Shown: positions 59,124-64,000 of the stretch, piece after piece | Layout: the number at the start of each line of letters is the position of its first letter | How positions within the stretch are numbered: position 1 is the first letter of the stretch | NCBI GenBank assembly: GCA_029718625.1 | Contig: CM056387.1 | Span: 35,886,151-35,950,150, forward strand | Origin: Synaphobranchus kaupii | Taxonomy: Eukaryota; Chordata; Actinopteri; Anguilliformes; Synaphobranchidae | Direction: 5' to 3' | Length of the DNA stretch: 64,000 nucleotides | Notes under the pieces: model-generated | Told to the model about the DNA's origin: nothing | What the model saw: the letters and a program-made list of their open reading frames with translations, nothing else | Database searches by the model: none | Made by a program: the position numbers and the translations under genes

Positions 59124-61133
59124 GGTCTGGGACTGGGGGACTGTTTGACTGGGGGACTGTTGGACTGGGGGACTGGGGGACTGTGGGACTGTGGGACTGG
59201 GGGACTGTGGGACTGTTGGACTGTTGGACTGGGGGACTGTGGGACTGTTGGACTGTGGGACTGTGGGACTGTGGGACTGTTGGACTGTGGGACTGGGGGA
59301 CTGTTGGACTGTTGGACTGGGGGACTGTGGGACTGTGGGACTGGGGGGACTGTTGGACTGTGGGACTGTTGGACTGGGGGACTGTGGGACTGTTGGACTG
59401 GGGGACTGTGGGACTGGGGGACTGTTGGACTGTGGGACTGTTGGACTGTGGGACTGGGGGACTGGGGGACTGTTGGACTGTTGGACTGTTGGACTGTTGG
59501 ACTGTGGGACTGTGGGACTGGGGGACTGTTGGACTGTTGGACTGGGGGACTGTGGGACTGTGGGACTGTGGGACTGGGGGACTGGGGGACTGGGGGACTG
59601 GGGGACTGTGGGACTGTGGGACTGGGGGACTGTTGGACTGGGGGACTGTGGGACTGTTGGACTGGGGGACTGTGGGACTGTTGGACTGGGGGACTGTGGG
59701 ACTGGGGGACTGTGGGACTGTGGGACTGTTGGACTGTGGGACTGGGGGACTGTTGGACTGGGGGACTGGGGGACTGTGGGACTGGGGGACTGTGGGACTG
59801 TGGGACTGTGGGACTGTTGGACTGGGGGACTGTTGGACTGTTGGACTGTGGGACTGGGGGACTGTGGGACTGTTGGACTGGGGGACTGTTGGACTGGGGG
59901 ACTGTGGGACTGTTGGACTGGGGGACTGTGGGACTGGGGGACTGTTGGACTGGGGGACTGGGGGACTGTTGGACTGGGGGGACTGTGGGACTGGGGGACT
60001 GGGGGACTGTGGGACTGTTGGACTGGGGGACTGTGGGACTGGGGGACTGTGGGACTGTGGGGCTGTTGGACTGGGGGACTGTTGGACTGTGGGACTGTGG
60101 GACTGTTGGACTGTGGGACTGTGGGACTGTGGGACTGTTGGACTGTTGGACTGGGGGACTGTGGGACTGTTGGACTGGGGGACTGTGGGACTGGGGGACT
60201 GTGGGACTGTGGGACTGTTGGACTGTTGGACTGTGGGACTGTGGGACTGTTGGACTGTGGGACTGTGGGACTGTTGGACTGGGGGACTGTTGGACTGTGG
60301 GACTGTTGGACTGTGGGACTGTGGGACTGTGGGACTGTGGGACTGTTGGACTGTGGGACTGGGGGACTGGGGGACTGGGGGACTGGGGGACTGTGGGACT
60401 GTTGGACTGTGGGACTGGGGGACTGTGGGACTGTGGGACTGTTGGACTGTGGGACTGTGGGACTGTTGGACTGGGGGACTGTTGGACTGTTGGACTGTTG
60501 GACTGTTGGACTGTGGGACTGGGGGACTGTGGGACTGTTGGACTGGGGGACTGTGGGACTGGGGGACTGGGGGACTGTGGGACTGGGGGACTGTGGGACT
60601 GGGGGACTGGGGGACTGTGGGGACTGTTGGACTGGGGGACTGTTGGACTGTGGGACTGGGGGACTGGGGGACTGTGGGACTGGGGGACTGTGGGACTGTT
60701 GGACTGGGGGACTGTTGGACTGTGGGGCTGTGGGACTGTGGGACTGTTGGACTGTGGGACTGTGGGACTGGGGGACTGTGGGACTGTTGGACTGTGGGAC
60801 TGTGGGACTGTTGGACTGGGGGACTGGGGGACTGTTGGACTGTGGGGCTGTGGGACTGTGGGACTGTTGGACTGTGGGACTGTGGGACTGTTGGACTGTG
60901 GGACTGGGGGACTGTTGGACTGTGGGACTGGGGGACTGTGGGACTGTGGGACTGTGGGACTGGGGGACTGTGGGACTGTGGGGACTGGGGGACTGTGGGA
61001 CTGTGGGACTGGGGGACTGTGGGACTGTGGGACTGGGGGACTGAGGGACTGGGGGACTCTGGGACTGGGGGACTGTGGGACTGGGGGACTGTGGGACTGG
61101 GGGACTGTGGGACTGGGGGACTGTGGGACTGGG
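59124..61133. repeat. 8-bp minisatellite, about 250 copies (2 kb)
   Basis: Unit GGACTGNN with three main endings: TG, TT and GG. Very few other changes (for example GGGCTG, GAGGG, CTCTGG near the right end). Because 8 is not a multiple of 3 and no unit makes a stop, all three plus frames are open for over 600 codons. They are not genes. Runs of GG-ending units give repeated GGGGGACT blocks (for example 59575-59610). Confidence 0.98.
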
Positions 61134-61653
61134 TCAGAAAATCCTAATTATGACCATGTGTTTTTTTTTGTGTTTTTTTTTTGCCTGATCGTAAAGACTC
61201 GCTGGTAATTTCCTCTCTTATCTCTGTCATCTTCTCTCTGACTAATTTCACACATATTGGCCTTTTCTCTGGGGAACTCATCCCCCATAGCTAATAAAAG
61301 AAAAACCAAACCCAGAACGTAGACATCTCGTGTGATATTAGTCCGTTTGGAATTTGAAAATGTTCTTTTCCTTGAATCTGCAAATACAGGACATACTGTC
61401 TCAGTTTGTTGGAATTCATTCATATTGGTTCATTAATTATTACTGGCTCAAGGAGAATTACTCAACGGAACTTACCTTGAATTGCTCTGAGGTGGATTTC
61501 TATCTTAACTGACCATTAATTAGCAATAACTTTTATTATGACCTGTATTGATAAATTGTTGCAAGTTCAGAAATCCTTTCATCCTTAAATGCTTTGTCTT
61601 CAATCTTTTTACCTGCAGAGACACGCCACCAAAGATGTTTTTCTTTCACAAAA
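61134..61653. other. No gene recognised
   Basis: T-rich just after the octamer array, then unique AT-rich DNA. Confidence 0.5.
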
Positions 61654-61772
61654 TGTTAATTGCAGTTAAATGTCAAGTTAAAGGTGAATTATTGCAGGTA
61701 AATGTCAAGTTAAAGGTGAATTATTACCGGTAAATGTGAAGTTAAAGATGAATTATTACAGGTAAATGTCAT
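61654..61772. repeat. 32-bp minisatellite, about 3.5 copies
   Basis: GTTAAAGGTGAATTATTGCA plus GGTAAATGTCAA repeats with point changes. Confidence 0.85.
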
Positions 61773-61960
61773 GTGATGGTGCATCCATATCAGAGATCAC
61801 TCAGTAGCTCAGACCAGCCTTATCACCCCTTACGCTTCCCCAGGGCAAAGATGATAAAACGCCGTCAAAGAAATTAAAATACATAAATTACTGTCACATG
61901 CTCAGATGAAGATAGAAAAGAAATATGTGTGAATACAGCTGCCCTGTTATACAGTAGATA

Positions 61961-63471
61961 CAGGTGAAGCCGGAAGTTTACATACACTTAGGTTAAAGTC
62001 ATTAAAACTCATTTTTAACCACTCCGCAGATTTCATGTTAGCAAACTATTGTGTTGGCAAGTCAGTTAGGACATCCACTTTGTGCATGACACAAGTAATT
62101 ATTTCCAACAATTGTTTACAGACAGATTATTTCACTTTTAATTCACTATATCACAATTCCAGTGGGTCAGAAGTTTACATACACTAAGTTGATTGTGCCT
62201 TTAAACAGCTTGGAAAATTCCAGAAAATGATGTCATGGCTTTAGAAACTTCTGATAGGCTATTTGACATTATTTGAGTCAATCGGAGGTGTACCTGTGGA
62301 TGTATTTTAAGGCCTACCTTCAAACTCAGTGCCTCTTTGCTTGACATCATGGGAAAATCAAAAGAAATCAGCCAAGAAAAAGCCTCAGAAAAAAAAGCCT
62401 CAGATATAAAATTGTGGACCTCCACAAGTCTGGTTCATCCTTGCCAGCAATTTCCAAACGCCTGAAGGTACCACGTTCGTCTGTACAAACAATAGTACGC
62501 AAGTATAAACACCATGGGACCACGCAGCCGTCATACCGCTCAGGAAGGAGACGTGTTCTGTCTCCTAGAGATGAACGTGCTTTGGTGCGAAAAGTGCGAA
62601 TCAATCCCAGAACAACCGCAAAGGACCTTGTGAAGATGCTGGAGGGAACAGATACAAAAGTATCTATATCCACAGTAAAACGAGTCCTATATCGACATAA
62701 CCTGAAAGGCTGCCCAGCAAGGAAGAAGCCACTACTCCAAAACCACCATAAAAAAGCCAGACTACAGTTTGCAACTGCACATGGGGTGAGGGTGAGACTT
62801 GCAAGGGTGAGAAAAAGGGTGAGAAAAAGGAAAAAGGGTGAGACTTGCAAGCTGAAGATCACCATCCCAACCGTGAAGCATGGGGGTGGCAGCATGTTGT
62901 GGGGGTGCTTTGCTGCAGGAGGGACTGGTGCGCTTCATAAAATATATGGCATCATGAGGAAGGAAAATTATGTGGATATATTGAAGTAACATCTCAAGAC
63001 ATCAGCCAGGAAGTTAAAGCTTGGTCGCAAATGGCTCTTCCAAATGGCAAGTTGTGGCAAAATGGCTTAAGGACAACAAAGTCAAGGTTTTGGAGTGGCC
63101 ATCACAAAGTCCTGACCTCAATACAATCGAAAATTTGTGGGCAGAACTGAAAACGCGTGTGCGAGCAAGGAGGCCTACAAACCTGACTCAGTTACACCAG
63201 TTCTGTCAGGAGGAATGGGCCAAACTTCCAGCAACTTATTGTGAGAAGCTTGTGGAAGGCTTCCAGAAATGTTTGACCAAAGTTAAACAATTTAAAGGCA
63301 AATAAATCATTCTCTCTACTATTATTCTGACATTTCACATCCTTAAAATTAAGTCGTGATCCTAACTGACCTAAGACAGGGAATGTTTACTAGGATTAAA
63401 TGTCAGGAATTGTGAAAAACTGAGTTTAAATGGATTTGGCTAAGGTGTATGTAAACTTTCGACTTCAACTG
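61961..63471 (+). mobile_element. Tc1/mariner transposon (salmonid IR/DR type), second copy
   Basis: TA flanks (61959-61960 and 63472-63473). The left outer repeat CAGGTGAAGCCGGAAGTTTA and left inner repeat (about 62158-62189) are present. The right outer repeat ends CTTTCGACTTCAACTG. The right inner direct repeat, present in the first copy at about 15516, is deleted here. Transposition competence is therefore doubtful even with supplied transposase. Confidence 0.95.
62349..63305 (+). pseudogene. Tc1 transposase pseudogene with catalytic deletions
   Basis: After a frameshift near the start, 62414-62989 reads openly through [16 protein letters not shown] (helix-turn-helix), the basic [18 protein letters not shown] and TTAKDLVKMLEG. 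From AHG (about 62785) the normal segment with the first catalytic Asp is replaced by a slipped GGGTGAGA-rich repeat (RVRKRVRKRKKGE). The reading then returns to TIPTVKHGGGS. The second Asp segment is deleted near 63045. The Glu region (LNTIENLWAELK, about 63117) remains. Two of three catalytic acids are gone. Confidence 0.93.
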
Positions 63472-63473
63472 TA

Positions 63474-63534
63474 TACAGCTGTCTATATATAACTGTATAT
63501 ACAAATGTATATATATAAAGCTTGGGACCAAGCT

Positions 63535-63579
<45 letters not shown>

Positions 63580-63963
63580 CATGTATGCCATAGTAAATCA
63601 TATTTCTCTTTTTAAAATGGGAGGAGACTGAGAAAGAGCGAGAGAGCGAGAGTCAGGCAAACAGAGAGGGAGAGAGTGAGACACTTACTTCTCTTCTTTA
63701 ATCCCATCCCTTCTTCTCTCTCCCTCCTTGCTCTTGTGTTGAAGCTGCAGTAATAGAGGGGGTTTGAAATGGAGGGAAACACTAAAAAAAGATAAAGAAA
63801 CAAGGAGATAATGGGACATTGAGGGAGAGATAGAGAGAGGGAGGGAGAGAAAGAGAGAGGGAAAGAGAGAGAGGGTTTGTGAAAAGTTGCCAGGCAACAG
63901 AATTAGGCAGCTTTCATGTATCATTACTGTCAGAATGTGACACGGATCATAGCCTTCTGCTAC

Positions 63964-63997
<34 letters not shown>

Positions 63998-64000
63998 GTG
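63474..64000. repeat. Microsatellite-rich end (TG, GA, TG)
   Basis: TG run at about 63544-63579, GA-rich DNA at 63630-63690 and 63820-63875, and TG again from 63964 to the window edge. No gene. Confidence 0.85.

Noticed and set aside
59072..61208. Plus-strand frames of 691, 687 and 617 residues (GLWDCGTV repeats)
   Set aside because: They are the three readings of one 8-bp tandem repeat that cannot form a stop. There is no non-repetitive domain.

Overview
This window is eukaryotic and almost certainly from a ray-finned fish. The evidence is two copies of a salmonid-type Tc1 (IR/DR) transposon, a teleost-style tRNA-derived SINE, short TTAA-flanked MITEs, a Tc1-like element with long terminal repeats, Penelope-like retroelement (PLE) fragments with a GIY-YIG endonuclease, and very abundant CA, GA and AT microsatellites. 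The species cannot be fixed from the sequence. I found no convincing intact host gene. Nearly all long reading frames are low-complexity repeats read through in several frames. Two runs of exactly 500 N (21089-21588 and 41001-41500) are assembly gaps.

Layout. From 1 to about 21 kb the DNA is mostly unique, AT-rich to moderate, and apparently intergenic. It carries microsatellites, a 22-bp and a 19-bp minisatellite, SINE copies, a LINE 3' end, a decayed hAT-like relic and one degenerate Tc1 inserted inside a SINE. From 22.1 to 41.0 kb lies an elaborate inverted block. One pair of inverted arms (22107-24878 and 28747-33877) surrounds a 3.9-kb spacer. A second pair (33880-35975 and 38330-40784) surrounds a 2.35-kb spacer. 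The arms are built from PLE 3' ends fused to a CpG-rich satellite and arranged head-to-tail as units of about 850 bp. Each unit carries a hammerhead-ribozyme-like motif on the PLE sense strand. From 41.5 to 61.1 kb tandem repeats dominate: a 19-bp array, a polypyrimidine tract, an 8.25-kb array of a 40-bp unit, a 20-bp array and a 2-kb array of an 8-bp unit. Nested transposons sit between them. From 61.1 to 64 kb there is a second, internally deleted Tc1 and more microsatellites.

No pathway is encoded here. The interest lies in mobile-element and repeat biology. The multimeric PLE/satellite units could give self-cleaving repeat transcripts. The PLE copies carry internal inversions. The 40-bp array varies mainly between CG, TG and CA at one dinucleotide and contains a 30-unit higher-order period. 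All counts and alignments were made by eye, so boundaries are usually good to a few bases, and to tens of bases for degenerate elements.
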